Assembly: GCF_001557325.1 (NCBI RefSeq)
Contig: NZ_LSJS01000268.1
Span: 1-45,188 of the forward strand
Direction: 5' to 3'
Length of the DNA stretch: 45,188 bases
From: Erythrobacter donghaensis
GTDB lineage: Bacteria; Pseudomonadota; Alphaproteobacteria; Sphingomonadales; Sphingomonadaceae
Part shown: positions 6,402 through 15,137 of the stretch, piece after piece
Layout of the letters: the number at the start of each line of letters is the position of its first letter
Position numbering within the stretch: the stretch's first letter is position 1
Position numbers and translations under genes: made by a program
Notes under the pieces: model-generated
Told to the model about the DNA's origin: nothing
Seen by the model: the letters and a program-made list of their open reading frames with translations, nothing else
Databases searched by the model: none

Positions 6402-8546
6402 ATGCACTCCAAGCTCTACCGTTCGTCCGCGCTCTTCGCCCTTGCCACGCTTCTCGGCGTGGCACCTGCCAGCGCCAGGACCGATGCTGACACCGAGGCG
6501 ACATTGGCGGATGCATCCGTACCGGGCGACGCGATCATCGTCACAGCGACCCGCTCCGGCACGGAGCTCGAAAACCTCCCGCTGTCGGTTTCGGTGGTGG
6601 ACGAGGAGGAGCTGCAAACCCAGATCCGCCAGAACCGCAGCATCCTGAATGCGCTCGAGTTCACCGTGCCCGGCCTCAGCATTCAGGCGCCCGAGGACCG
6701 TTCGTCCTGCGGCAGCCAGATCCGTGGCCGCAACGCTTCCTTCCAGATCAACGGCGTGCCGGTGAACGAGGATCTGCGCGCCGGGTCATGCACCGCCCCC
6801 TTCGCGCTCACGCCCTTCGCGATCGAGCGCATCGAGGTGGTGCGCGGCGGCACCGCGCTTTACGGAGCTGGCGCCCCGGGCGGGATCATCAACCTCCAGA
6901 CCCGCCGCGCCAAGGGCCGTGAGCTGGAGATCGACTTCACCGCCCAGACCAGCTTCAACACCGACGTCGCCCGCGACACCTTCACGACCGACCTCTACCT
7001 CGGTGCGGGTCAGGACCTCGGAGCCTTCGATTACTATGTCGGCGCGGGCTACACCGATGGCGGCCGCTCGCGCAGCGGCAACGGCAATCCGGTGCTGAGC
7101 AGCGATTTCGAAGCGATCGACCTTGTCGGCTCCTTCGGGCTCGACATCGGACAGGCGCGGATCGACTTCACCGGCACCTTCCACGACGAGAACAGGGGGC
7201 GCGACTTCTATCCCGAGGGCGCATTCCTCCCGGGCAGCGACGAGGTCGCGAGCGTGATCGAGGTCGCCCCGCACCCGCAGGTCGGCGAGGCGGGCGACCG
7301 CAGCGCCACCGCGATCCTCAGCTTCAACCACCCGGATCTGCTCGCCCATGACGTGACGCTCGCCCTGTTCTTCCAGGACCAGCGGATCATCCAGCGCGAC
7401 AACTTCTTCGATGTGGCGTTCGGCGACGACTTCTTCGCCTCGAACCGCGAGAACTCGCGCCTCGGCCTGCGCAGCACCTTCGTGCGCAGCTACGACATCG
7501 GTGCCGCGCAGCTCAAGACGAGCTACGGGCTCGACTACACCCGCAACGACTTCCTGCGCTTCACGGTCGATCCCGCCGGCGAGGATCGGGTGATCGGCTA
7601 TATCACCCCGGCCTTCTACCTCGAAACGCTGGCACCTTTCGCACAGGCCGAGTTCACCACCGGCGCGCTCACGCTGACCGGCGGGGTGCGGCACGAGTGG
7701 TATTCGGGTGCTATCGAGCAGGAGGGCTTCGACCCGACCCTGCCGCGCGCCGCCACGCCCGGTGCCTTTGCCGACAGCGAGCTGACCCTGTGGAACGCCG
7801 GCGCGGTCTACCGGCTGAGCGAGGCGGTGCAGCTCTATGCCGGTTTCAGCCAGGGGGCCGAGCTCTCGCAGCTCGGCCGTGCCGCACGAGGCGCTCTCGA
7901 TCCTGGCGCAATTTCAAACGAGCCGGCGACCTCGGACCAATACGAACTCGGCCTGCGCGGCGCCAGCGGGCCGGTGAACTACAGCGCGGCAGTCTACCGC
8001 GCCACCTCCGATGCCTCCTCGCAGATCCAGCCCGATCCCTCCTGTGCGGGCGAGACCTTCTGCCCGCTGATCCCGCTGCGCATCCCCGAGCGGGCCTGGG
8101 GCGTCGAGGCGCAGGCCCAGTGGAAGGTGCTCGACAGCCTCCAGCTCGCCGGCGTCTTCACGCTCCAGCGCGGGGAAGTGTTCGACGAGGAAACGGGCGA
8201 GTGGATCAGCTTCTCGACCGACCGTGCCGTCCCGCTGCGCATCACCGCGCGCGCCGACTGGCAGCCGGTGGAGAGGCTGAGCGTCGGCGCGCAAGTCACC
8301 CATTACGGCGCATCGAGCTTCTTCACCCCGACGCAGGAGGACTTCGGCTTCGTGGATAGCGATGCGGTGACGCTGGCTTCGGCCAATATCGGCTATGACC
8401 TTGGCCGGGTGCGGCTCTACCTTGCCGCCGACAACCTGTTCGACGAGGCCTATGTGAACCCCGCCTCGCAGGGCGACGGGCTCGACTTCTTCAACTACGA
8501 GGCCCCCGGCCGCCGCGTGACGATCGGCGTCAGTGGACGTTTCTGA
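6402..8546 (+). CDS. TonB-dependent outer-membrane receptor (iron/siderophore type)
   Basis: A 714-residue receptor. Residues 1 to about 25 are a signal peptide (ending APASA). The plug domain follows (VTATRSGTELENLPLSVSVV, then IRGRNASFQINGVPVNED and IERIEVVRGGTALYGAGAPGG), then a 22-strand-type barrel that ends in aromatic phenylalanine (RRVTIGVSGRF), as outer-membrane insertion requires. Two cysteine pairs (Cys-Gly-Ser in the plug; PSCAGETFCP in a barrel loop) may form disulphides. The Fur-like box upstream and the PepSY membrane gene overlapping its end indicate ferric-siderophore or haem uptake. The exact ligand cannot be read from sequence. Confidence 0.93.
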   Translation: MHSKLYRSSALFALATLLGVAPASARTDADTEATLADASVPGDAIIVTATRSGTELENLPLSVSVVDEEELQTQIRQNRSILNALEFTVPGLSIQAPEDRSSCGSQIRGRNASFQINGVPVNEDLRAGSCTAPFALTPFAIERIEVVRGGTALYGAGAPGGIINLQTRRAKGRELEIDFTAQTSFNTDVARDTFTTDLYLGAGQDLGAFDYYVGAGYTDGGRSRSGNGNPVLSSDFEAIDLVGSFGLDIGQARIDFTGTFHDENRGRDFYPEGAFLPGSDEVASVIEVAPHPQVGEAGDRSATAILSFNHPDLLAHDVTLALFFQDQRIIQRDNFFDVAFGDDFFASNRENSRLGLRSTFVRSYDIGAAQLKTSYGLDYTRNDFLRFTVDPAGEDRVIGYITPAFYLETLAPFAQAEFTTGALTLTGGVRHEWYSGAIEQEGFDPTLPRAATPGAFADSELTLWNAGAVYRLSEAVQLYAGFSQGAELSQLGRAARGALDPGAISNEPATSDQYELGLRGASGPVNYSAAVYRATSDASSQIQPDPSCAGETFCPLIPLRIPERAWGVEAQAQWKVLDSLQLAGVFTLQRGEVFDEETGEWISFSTDRAVPLRITARADWQPVERLSVGAQVTHYGASSFFTPTQEDFGFVDSDAVTLASANIGYDLGRVRLYLAADNLFDEAYVNPASQGDGLDFFNYEAPGRRVTIGVSGRF

Positions 8547-9795
8547 GCGCCTCCTTGATACCCCCGGCAGCGGCGGCGCACCGGCTTCGGCCGGGCGCTC
8601 CGTGCTGGCCGGTGACGGGCGGCGCAAGCCCCTTCCGCTCGCCTACTGGCTGCACAACCTGTTCGGCCTCAAGCTCAGCCTGTTCCTCGCCTTCGTCTGC
8701 CTGACGGGCACGATCGCCACCGTCGCCCACGAGATCGAGTGGCTCTACAAGCCCGCCGTGCGCGCCAGCGCCTTCACCCCCGGCACCGAGGACTGGGGCG
8801 CGATGTGGGCGGCAGCTGAGCAGGCCTACCCGCAAGCAACACTCACCGGCATCGGCTCCTACGATCGCAGCCACGCGGCCTATTTCGCCAAGAGCATCGC
8901 CGCGCGCGATGCGGCGGGAACGGACTTCAACATCTATGTCGATCCCGGCACCGGCCGGGTGACCGGGCACGAATACGGCCGCAGCCTGCAGGACGCGATG
9001 CGGGCGCTGCACTACTACCTGTTCATTCCCCGCGATGTCGGCTTCTATCTCGTCACCAGCCTCGGTTTCGTGCTGCTGGGCTCGCTGGTGACGGGCCTGA
9101 TCGTCTACAAGAAGTTCTGGCGCGGCTTCTTCCGCCGCCCGCGCCTGTCTCGCAATCTCCGCACGCTGATGGGCGATCTCCACCGGCTGGGCGGAGTGTG
9201 GTCGATCTGGTTCGCCGCGATCATCTCGCTGACCTCGATCTACTACTTCTTCGAGTGGAGCGGGCTCGACTGGAACAGCGAGACCCCGCGCGTCCCCGAA
9301 GCGCACTTCGTCGAGACCGCCACCGCCGCCGACATCGCCCGGTGGACCGCTCTGGCGCGAGCAGCCAAGCCGGGTTTCGCGATCACCGCGATCGCCCTGC
9401 CCTATGAACCCGGCGATCCGGTCATCGTGCAGGGCCACTGGCAGGCCGTGCTGGTGCGCGAGCGAACCGATGCGGTGTTCATCGATCCCGTGACCCACCA
9501 GATCGCAGGCCGCCGCACGGCGCATCTCATGGGCGCGGGGGAGCGGATCGTGCATACGGTCGATCCGCTGCACTTCGGCACCTTCGGCGGGCTGGCGACG
9601 CGCCTGCTGTGGGCGGTGTTCGGCCTGGTGCTGACGGGCCTCGCTGCGAGCGGCGCCTACCTCTTCGCCAAGCGCACGCGCCTTGCGCTGCGGGAAGGAA
9701 CACCGTTCGCGTTGCTCGACTATCTCGGCGCATGGAAGTGGCCGAGCGTCCTGCTGGTCACGCTGGTGCCAGGCGTGGCTTTCCTGTTCTGGTGA
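8533..9795 (+). CDS. PepSY-associated inner-membrane protein
   Basis: About 420 residues from a GTG that overlaps the receptor stop by 14 bases, so translation is probably coupled. Four or five membrane segments are visible: LKLSLFLAFVCLTGTIATVA near residue 45, FYLVTSLGFVLLGSLVTGL near 175, WSIWFAAIISLTSIYYFF near 225, LLWAVFGLVLTGLAASGAYL near 360 and a last one at the C-terminus. This is the PepSY_TM (PiuB-like) layout, a family that often accompanies siderophore receptors and is thought to act in periplasmic or membrane ferric reduction. The first helix contains the TGTI/HEIEW pattern typical of the family. A later start is possible because the first 25 residues are Gly/Ala-rich. Confidence 0.85.
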   Translation: MDVSERLLDTPGSGGAPASAGRSVLAGDGRRKPLPLAYWLHNLFGLKLSLFLAFVCLTGTIATVAHEIEWLYKPAVRASAFTPGTEDWGAMWAAAEQAYPQATLTGIGSYDRSHAAYFAKSIAARDAAGTDFNIYVDPGTGRVTGHEYGRSLQDAMRALHYYLFIPRDVGFYLVTSLGFVLLGSLVTGLIVYKKFWRGFFRRPRLSRNLRTLMGDLHRLGGVWSIWFAAIISLTSIYYFFEWSGLDWNSETPRVPEAHFVETATAADIARWTALARAAKPGFAITAIALPYEPGDPVIVQGHWQAVLVRERTDAVFIDPVTHQIAGRRTAHLMGAGERIVHTVDPLHFGTFGGLATRLLWAVFGLVLTGLAASGAYLFAKRTRLALREGTPFALLDYLGAWKWPSVLLVTLVPGVAFLFW

Positions 9796-9890
9796 ACAGC
9801 AAAGGGTCAGCACCTTCTCGCCTGTTCTCCCGAGCATCGCGTCTCGTTCGCGCCTGAGATCGCGAAAAACCGTCATTTACTCTGCTCGGC

Positions 9891-9935
9891 TCTCGTTTAC
9901 ACCGAAGGCGTCGGCGGTTCGATCCCGTCACCGCC
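9891..9935 (+). repeat. tRNA-Val 3'-half remnant (putative attachment-site direct repeat)
   Basis: Ungapped alignment to tRNA-Val 1918-1962 gives 41 matches in 45 positions: anticodon arm, variable loop and T arm. The anticodon stem no longer pairs fully (TCTCG versus CGAAG), and no D arm or 5' acceptor strand precedes it, so it is not a working tRNA. The T loop is TTCGATC here against TTCGAGC in the intact gene, so it is not simply a recent copy of that gene. Confidence 0.85.
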
Positions 9936-9972
9936 AAAGGGGGGCGGGAGGGCCGCTGCGGGAGAGCAGGCG

Positions 9973-10725
9973 ATGGACCTCGAACTCGAAGGCAAGACCG
10001 CGCTGGTGCTGGGCGCGAGCAAGGGCTTGGGCCGCGCGATTGCCGAGGCGCTGGCGGCCGAGGGCGCGGGGGTGATGACCGTGGCGCGCTCGGGCACAGG
10101 GCTGGCGGGGCGACTCCACATCCACGCCGATCTCGACGACCTTGCCGCGCCGCAAGCGATCATCGACCGCGTGCGCGCCGGGGGCGCCTCGCCCGATATC
10201 CTCGTGCTGAATGCTGGCGGGCCGCCGGTCGGCGCTGCCGCTTCGACCACGCCTGCGGACTTCGCCGCGGTGCTGCCGCGGATGTTCAATGCCCAGCTTG
10301 CCCTCGCGCAGGCGTTTCTGCCGGACATGCGGAAGCGCGGCTTCGGGCGGATCATCGCGGTCGCCTCGACCAGCCTCCTCACGCCGATCGCGGGGCTGGT
10401 GCTGTCGAACGCGGTGCGCGCGATGCTCGCCTCGTGGTGCAAGACCCTCGCCAGCGAGGTCGCGGCGGACGGCGTGACGGTCAACCTCCTGCTGCCCGGC
10501 CAGATCGCCACCGACCGCCTGTCGAGCCTCCACGCCGGGATGGCGGCGGCGCAGGGTCTCGAGGCCGAGCAGGTCACCGCCCGCTCGATCGCGGCGATCC
10601 CCGCCGGGCGGCTCGGGCGACCGGAGGAGTTCGGCGCCATCGCCGCCTTCCTCGCCTCGCCGCGTGCGGGCTTCATCACGGGGAGCGCGATCAAGGTCGA
10701 CGGCGGGCAGACGCCAACGCTCTGA
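9973..10725 (+). CDS. SDR-family protein lacking the YxxxK catalytic pair
   Basis: A 250-residue short-chain dehydrogenase/reductase fold: cofactor loop GASKGLG at 14-20, NAGG at 80-83, serine-containing ASTS at 131-134 and the C-terminal GSAIKVDGG. At the place of the usual YxxxK the sequence is GLVLSNAVRAML: Leu144 stands for Tyr and Val148 for Lys, with Arg149 next. This fits the SDR subgroup annotated as beta-ketoacyl-ACP-reductase-like that does not match the catalytic tetrad. It may use another mechanism or have a non-catalytic role. It starts 37 bases after the tRNA remnant, just outside the putative island. Confidence 0.85.
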   Translation: MDLELEGKTALVLGASKGLGRAIAEALAAEGAGVMTVARSGTGLAGRLHIHADLDDLAAPQAIIDRVRAGGASPDILVLNAGGPPVGAAASTTPADFAAVLPRMFNAQLALAQAFLPDMRKRGFGRIIAVASTSLLTPIAGLVLSNAVRAMLASWCKTLASEVAADGVTVNLLLPGQIATDRLSSLHAGMAAAQGLEAEQVTARSIAAIPAGRLGRPEEFGAIAAFLASPRAGFITGSAIKVDGGQTPTL

Positions 10726-10771
10726 TCCGAGTTGCTTGCGCCCGCGCGCCGGGGCCCCTAGCGCATCGCCC

Positions 10772-11620
10772 ATGTCCGACCTGTTCATCGCGCTTCAGCA
10801 CATCGTCCCCCAGCACGCCCTCTCGCGCTTCGCCGGGAGCATCGCGTCGAGCGAGACGCCGTGGCTGCGCGACATGCTGATCCGCAGGTTCGTTGCAGCC
10901 TATGGCGTCGACCTCGGCGAGGCCGCGCGGGGGATCGGGGAGTTCGAAAGCTTCAACGACTTCTTCACGCGCGAATTGAAGCCGGGCGCAAGGCCGCTGG
11001 CTGATGCGGAGAACTTCATCCTCTCCCCCGCCGATGGCGCGGTGAGCCAGATCGGCCCGGTGAGCGGCGGGCGCATCATCCAGGCCAAGGGGCGCGATTA
11101 CAGCGTGGCGGAAATCCTCGGCTGCGGGGGGGAGGAAGCCGCGCGCTTCGAGGGGGGATCGTTCATCACCATCTACCTCAGCCCGAAGGACTACCACCGC
11201 GTCCATATGCCCGCCGCGGGCACGCTGGCGAAGACCAGCTACATCCCGGGCGACCTCTACTCGGTCAACACCGCCACCGCCGCCGGGGTCGACCGGCTGT
11301 TCGCCCGCAATGAGCGCCTCTCCTGTCGCTTCGACGGGCCCGACGGGCACTTCGCCAGCATCATGGTAGGCGCGATGATCGTCGCCGGGATCGACACCGT
11401 GTGGCCCAACACGTTCCGCACCCACGCGGGCGCGCCGGTGCACGAGGACTTCGCGCGGCAGGGCCGCAATTTCGCAGCAGGGGACGAGATGGGGCGGTTC
11501 TACCTCGGATCGACCGTGGTGCTGCTGTTCGAGCCGGGCCGCGTGGCATGGCGCGCAGACCTCAAGGCGGGCGACCCGCTGCGCATGGGCGAGGCGATCG
11601 CCGCGCGCCTTCCTGCCTGA
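10772..11620 (+). CDS. psd: Phosphatidylserine decarboxylase proenzyme
   Basis: Decarboxylates phosphatidylserine to phosphatidylethanolamine at the inner membrane. The 282-residue proenzyme carries DYHRVHMPAAG with the conserved histidines and, near the C-terminus, YLGSTVVLLF, whose LGST is the self-cleavage site that converts serine to the pyruvoyl cofactor. The size and motifs match the larger (E. coli-like) class of the enzyme rather than the roughly 230-residue class common in alphaproteobacteria. I started at the ATG at 10772 because the alignable part begins MSDLFIALQHIVPQHALSR; the upstream frame overlaps the SDR gene. Confidence 0.93.
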   Translation: MSDLFIALQHIVPQHALSRFAGSIASSETPWLRDMLIRRFVAAYGVDLGEAARGIGEFESFNDFFTRELKPGARPLADAENFILSPADGAVSQIGPVSGGRIIQAKGRDYSVAEILGCGGEEAARFEGGSFITIYLSPKDYHRVHMPAAGTLAKTSYIPGDLYSVNTATAAGVDRLFARNERLSCRFDGPDGHFASIMVGAMIVAGIDTVWPNTFRTHAGAPVHEDFARQGRNFAAGDEMGRFYLGSTVVLLFEPGRVAWRADLKAGDPLRMGEAIAARLPA

Positions 11621-11711
11621 ACGCACACCCTTTGCACTAAATTCACTGGTCGCCCGCTAGCCCGGCGATAACAGGGGTTTGCGCGTCTACCGCGCGGCAT
11701 GGGGCACGGGC

Positions 11712-12977
11712 ATGGAGCCGCTCAAGATCGCCATCATCGGCTGCGGGCCTGCGGGGCTCGCCGCGGCATTGCTGCTTGCGCGGCAGGGGCATGCGGTGGC
11801 GGTGTTCGACCGCTTCGTCTCCCCCGGCCCGGTCGGATCGGGGCTGATGATCCAGCCGAGCGGCATGGCGGTGCTCGCCGAACTGGGGCTGGCTGCGGAG
11901 GTCGTCCGCAGGGGAGCGCGAGTCGATGCGCTGCGGGGGATCGAGGAGCATGGCCGCTGCGTGCTTGACGCGCCCTACGCCGCGCTCGGGCTGCGGCACG
12001 CCTTCGGCCTCGGCATCCACCGCGCGAGCCTGTTCGACGTGCTGTTCGAGGCCGCGGAGCGCCAGCCGGGGGTGACGATCCATGCGGGTCACGCGGTCAC
12101 GGGGAGCACCTGCGAAGCGGCAGGCCGCCGCCTGCTGTTCGACAGTCGCGCGCCGTCTGCCCCCTTCGACCTCGTGGTCGATGCCAGCGGCTGGCGCACC
12201 GGCTTCGACCCCGCGCCGAAGAACATCCTCCCCTTCGGCGCGCTCTGGGCGAGCCTGCCCTTGGCGCCCGGCGATCCCTTCGCGGGCAATCTGCTCGAGC
12301 AGCGCTACCGCCGCGCGGGGCAGATGGCTGGCGTGCTGCCCATCGGCCGGCGCGCGGGCGCTGCCGGGCCGGAGGTCGCCTTCTTCTGGTCATTGAAGGC
12401 CGAGGACTACCCCGTGTGGGCCGCCACCCCGCTCGGCGACTGGAAGGCCGAAGTGCTGCGCCTCTGGCCCGCATTGGAAGGCCTGCTGGCCCGGATCGAG
12501 ACCCGCGAGCATCTCACCTTCGCGCGCTATGCCCACCGCACCCACCCCGCGCCCGTCACCGACAGGATGATCGCCATCGGCGACGCGTGGCACTCGGCGA
12601 GCCCGCAGCTCGGGCAAGGCGCGAACATGGCGCTGCTCGATGCGTGGAGCCTTGCCCGCGGCCTTGCCGAGGGGCGCACGCTGGCGGAAAAACTGCGGCT
12701 CGCCGCCGGGTGGCGCCGCGATCACGTGTGGCTCTACCAATGGGTGACGAAGCTGTTCACCCCGCTCTACCAGTCGGATTCGCGCGTGCTTCCCGCCCTG
12801 CGCGACCGTGTCCTCGCCCCGCTCTCGCGCCGCTGGCCCGCGAAGGGCATCCAGGCGCAGCTGATGAGCGGGCTTTTCGGCTTCCCGCTCGCGCCGCTCG
12901 GCCTTGCCCCGCCCGATTACGAGGGCCTCAGCGCGTCCCTCACCAGCTTGGCCGCTTCCGGCGCGCCCCAGTCATAG
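11712..12977 (+). CDS. FAD-dependent monooxygenase (PHBH-fold hydroxylase)
   Basis: A 421-residue flavoprotein. The N-terminus is the dinucleotide-binding motif IAIIGCGPAGLAAALLLARQG, and GDAWHSASPQLGQGANMALLDA near residue 290 is the second FAD motif (GD) of the aromatic-hydroxylase/UbiH-like group. The intermediate DG motif is present as LVVDASGWRTGFD. Start at ATG 11712, immediately before the Rossmann strand. Its 3' end overlaps the end of the convergent TlpA-like gene by 61 bases. Substrate cannot be predicted; ring hydroxylation or dehydrogenation of a lipid-soluble compound are options. Confidence 0.85.
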   Translation: MEPLKIAIIGCGPAGLAAALLLARQGHAVAVFDRFVSPGPVGSGLMIQPSGMAVLAELGLAAEVVRRGARVDALRGIEEHGRCVLDAPYAALGLRHAFGLGIHRASLFDVLFEAAERQPGVTIHAGHAVTGSTCEAAGRRLLFDSRAPSAPFDLVVDASGWRTGFDPAPKNILPFGALWASLPLAPGDPFAGNLLEQRYRRAGQMAGVLPIGRRAGAAGPEVAFFWSLKAEDYPVWAATPLGDWKAEVLRLWPALEGLLARIETREHLTFARYAHRTHPAPVTDRMIAIGDAWHSASPQLGQGANMALLDAWSLARGLAEGRTLAEKLRLAAGWRRDHVWLYQWVTKLFTPLYQSDSRVLPALRDRVLAPLSRRWPAKGIQAQLMSGLFGFPLAPLGLAPPDYEGLSASLTSLAASGAPQS

Positions 12978-13483
12978 CCCCCCGCCACCCGCAGCACCTC
13001 CTTGCCGCTCGCATCGAACAGGATGGTGAGCGGAAGCGCGCCCTCGGGAGTGAAATGGGCCGCAAGCGCAGTGTCGGGATCGAGCCACGGTTCGAGCCGC
13101 TTGTAGCCGTTCTTCGCGAAGAACGGCGTCACCAGCTCGGCCCCGCGCACGTCCTGGCTGACGGTGATGACGCGCACCTCGCCCTCCAGCTCTGCGGCCA
13201 GCGCGTCGAGCTGCGGCATTTCCTTGACGCAGGGGCCGCACCATGTCGCCCACAGGTTGAGCAGCACCGGGCCGTCCGTGGCGCCCAGATCGAGCACCTT
13301 GCCTGCCGGATCCGTGAATTGCAGATCGGGGATCGGGGTGCCGGCAAACTGGCGGGTCATCAGGCCTATCGTGGTCCCCGACGCTGCGCCCGCCTCAACC
13401 GGTTGCGCTGGCGCGTCTGCCGCCCTATCGCATCCCGCCAGCAGCAGGAGCGGCAATCCGAGAATGAGCGACCAGCGGGACAT
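12917..13483 (-). CDS. TlpA/DsbE-like thioredoxin-fold lipoprotein
   Basis: A 188-residue protein with a lipoprotein signal ([14 protein letters not shown], lipidated Cys18) and a thioredoxin-fold domain whose active site is [15 protein letters not shown]. The cis-proline loop reads [10 protein letters not shown]. It would act as a membrane-tethered periplasmic thiol reductase, for example in cytochrome c maturation or protection from oxidation. The ATG at 13483 is the only start giving a proper lipobox; the longer frame upstream runs antisense through argH. Its 5' end overlaps that of the divergent argH, and its 3' end overlaps the flavoprotein gene. Confidence 0.9.
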   Translation of the reverse strand: MSRWSLILGLPLLLLAGCDRAADAPAQPVEAGAASGTTIGLMTRQFAGTPIPDLQFTDPAGKVLDLGATDGPVLLNLWATWCGPCVKEMPQLDALAAELEGEVRVITVSQDVRGAELVTPFFAKNGYKRLEPWLDPDTALAAHFTPEGALPLTILFDASGKEVLRVAGGYDWGAPEAAKLVRDALRPS

Positions 13484-14894
13484 GACAGGCTCCGGCAACA
13501 GCGCGACCAACGCCATGTGGGGCGGCCGCTTCGCCGACGGCCCTAGCGCGATCATGCGCGAAATCAACGCCTCGATCCCGTTCGACAAGGCGCTCTGGCG
13601 GCAGGACATCGCTGCGAGCAAGGCGCATGTGGCGATGTTGGGGGCGCAGGGGATCGTCTCGGCGGACGACGCGCTGGTGATCGCCAATGGCCTTGAGGCG
13701 GTCGCCGCCGAATACGAGCGTGACGGGGTGCCCGAGGACTGGGATCGCGAGGACATCCACATGACCACCGAGGCGCGGCTCGCAGAGCTGATCGGGCCGG
13801 TCGCGGGGCGCCTCCACACGGCGAGGAGCCGCAACGATCAGGTCGCGACCGATTTCCGCCTGTGGGTGCGCGATGCCTTCGCCCAGATGGACGAAGGCCT
13901 CGCCGCGCTCCAGCGCGCGCTGGTGGCGCGGGCAGGCGAGCATGCGGCAAGTATCATGCCCGGCTTCACCCACCTGCAGACCGCGCAGCCCGTGACGCTC
14001 GGTCACCACCTGCTGGCCTATTACGAGATGTTCCGGCGTGACCGCGCCCGCATCGCCGACGCGCGCGCGCGGATGAACGAATGCCCGCTCGGTTCGGCGG
14101 CGCTGGCCGGCACCGGCTTCCCGATCGACCGCGAGGCGACCGCCGCCGCACTGGGCTTCGACCGCCCGACCGCCAATTCGCTGGACGCCGTCTCCGACCG
14201 CGATTTCGCGCTCGATTTCCTCTGGAGCTGCTCGGCCACCGCGCTGCACCTCTCGCGCCTCGCGGAAGAGCTGATCCTGTGGGCGAGCCAGCCCTTCGGC
14301 TTCATCCGCCTGCCCGACAGCCTCTCGACCGGCAGCTCGATCATGCCGCAGAAGAAGAACCCCGACGCCGCCGAACTGGTGCGCGGCCATAGCGGGCGGG
14401 TGATCGGATCGCTGACCAGCCTGATGATCACCATGAAGGGGCTCCCCCTCGCCTATTCCAAGGACATGCAGGACGACAAGCCGCCGGTGTTCGAGGCCGC
14501 TTCGCTGATGGCGCTCTCCATCGCGGCGATGACCGGGATGATCGCAGGTGCGACCTTCAACACCGCCCGGATGCGCGCCGCCGCCGAGCTCGGCTATGCC
14601 ACCGCCACCGACCTTGCCGACTGGCTGGTGAGGCAGGCGGGCATCCCGTTCCGCGAGGCGCATCACATCACCGGCGCCGCGGTGAAGCTGGCCGAGAGCC
14701 GCGGCATCGCGCTCGACCAGCTGCCGCTCGAAGACCTCAAGGCAATCGATGCGCGGATCGACGAAAGCGTCTATGCCGCGCTCTCGGTGGATGCATCGGT
14801 CGCCGCGCGAAGCTCCTATGGGGGAACCGCGCCCGATCAGGTGCGTATGCAGGTCGCCGCCGCGCGCGCGATGCTGGGAATGGAGGAGGATTGA
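13464..14894 (+). CDS. argH: Argininosuccinate lyase
   Basis: Last step of arginine synthesis: splits argininosuccinate into arginine and fumarate. The fumarase-superfamily signature [12 protein letters not shown] is present, as are [16 protein letters not shown] and [16 protein letters not shown] with the catalytic histidine. About 476 residues from ATG 13464, which has AGGAG about 12 bases upstream; ATG 13482 and ATG 13515 (MWGGRF, where homology usually begins) are alternatives. The first two place the start inside the divergent TlpA-like gene. The stop overlaps the ATG of the next small lipoprotein gene. Confidence 0.96.
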   Translation: MSDQRDMTGSGNSATNAMWGGRFADGPSAIMREINASIPFDKALWRQDIAASKAHVAMLGAQGIVSADDALVIANGLEAVAAEYERDGVPEDWDREDIHMTTEARLAELIGPVAGRLHTARSRNDQVATDFRLWVRDAFAQMDEGLAALQRALVARAGEHAASIMPGFTHLQTAQPVTLGHHLLAYYEMFRRDRARIADARARMNECPLGSAALAGTGFPIDREATAAALGFDRPTANSLDAVSDRDFALDFLWSCSATALHLSRLAEELILWASQPFGFIRLPDSLSTGSSIMPQKKNPDAAELVRGHSGRVIGSLTSLMITMKGLPLAYSKDMQDDKPPVFEAASLMALSIAAMTGMIAGATFNTARMRAAAELGYATATDLADWLVRQAGIPFREAHHITGAAVKLAESRGIALDQLPLEDLKAIDARIDESVYAALSVDASVAARSSYGGTAPDQVRMQVAAARAMLGMEED

Positions 14895-15130
14895 TGCGTC
14901 TTGCTGCCGCTCTTGCCGCAAGCCTGCTGGTGTCGGCCTGCGGCACGGTCTCGCCGCTGACCCCGGCCGAAGGCGCCGCGGCGCCCGCGGCGCCCTATGG
15001 TGCCACCGCCACCCCGTCCGCCGAGGAGCTGCTCCGCCGCGAGGCGCTCGCCGCGCCCGAACGCTCGGTCGAACTGCGCCGCCGCTCGGAAGAGCGGCAG
15101 GACGATCCCTTCGACCTGCCCCCCGAATAG
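14894..15130 (+). CDS. Small lipoprotein, LptM/YifL-like by position and form
   Basis: A 78-residue lipoprotein: signal [16 protein letters not shown] with lipidated Cys16, then a short Pro/Ala-rich region and a charged tail rich in Glu/Arg. Its ATG overlaps the argH stop by one base, and it ends seven bases before lysA. A tiny lipoprotein next to lysA or dapF is the usual location of LptM (YifL), which helps LptD assembly in the outer membrane; the Cys-Gly-start of the mature part (CGTVSPLTP) also fits that family's CGxxGPL-type start in a loose way. Function assigned on context and form only. Confidence 0.65.
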   Translation: MRLAAALAASLLVSACGTVSPLTPAEGAAAPAAPYGATATPSAEELLRREALAAPERSVELRRRSEERQDDPFDLPPE

Positions 15131-15137
15131 AGCCCGC

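Larger units (their letters stand above)
1968..9935. mobile_element. Putative tRNA-Val-flanked genomic island (no integrase left)
   Basis: An intact tRNA on the left and a same-orientation 3'-half copy on the right bracket about 7.9 kb carrying accessory genes only: ECF sigma, anti-sigma, subtilase, two exported proteins, TonB receptor and PepSY protein. This is the footprint left by integrases that insert at tRNA 3' ends. No integrase, excisionase or transposase frame was found inside, so it is either a decayed element or one mobilised in trans. Base composition looks like the neighbours, which argues against very recent arrival. Confidence 0.5.

Noticed and set aside
1968..9890. Integrase or transposase inside the putative island
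   Set aside because: All substantial frames are accounted for; none shows tyrosine recombinase (R-H-R-Y) or DDE features.
9891..9935. Second functional tRNA-Val
   Set aside because: No D arm or 5' acceptor strand upstream, and the anticodon stem is mispaired.
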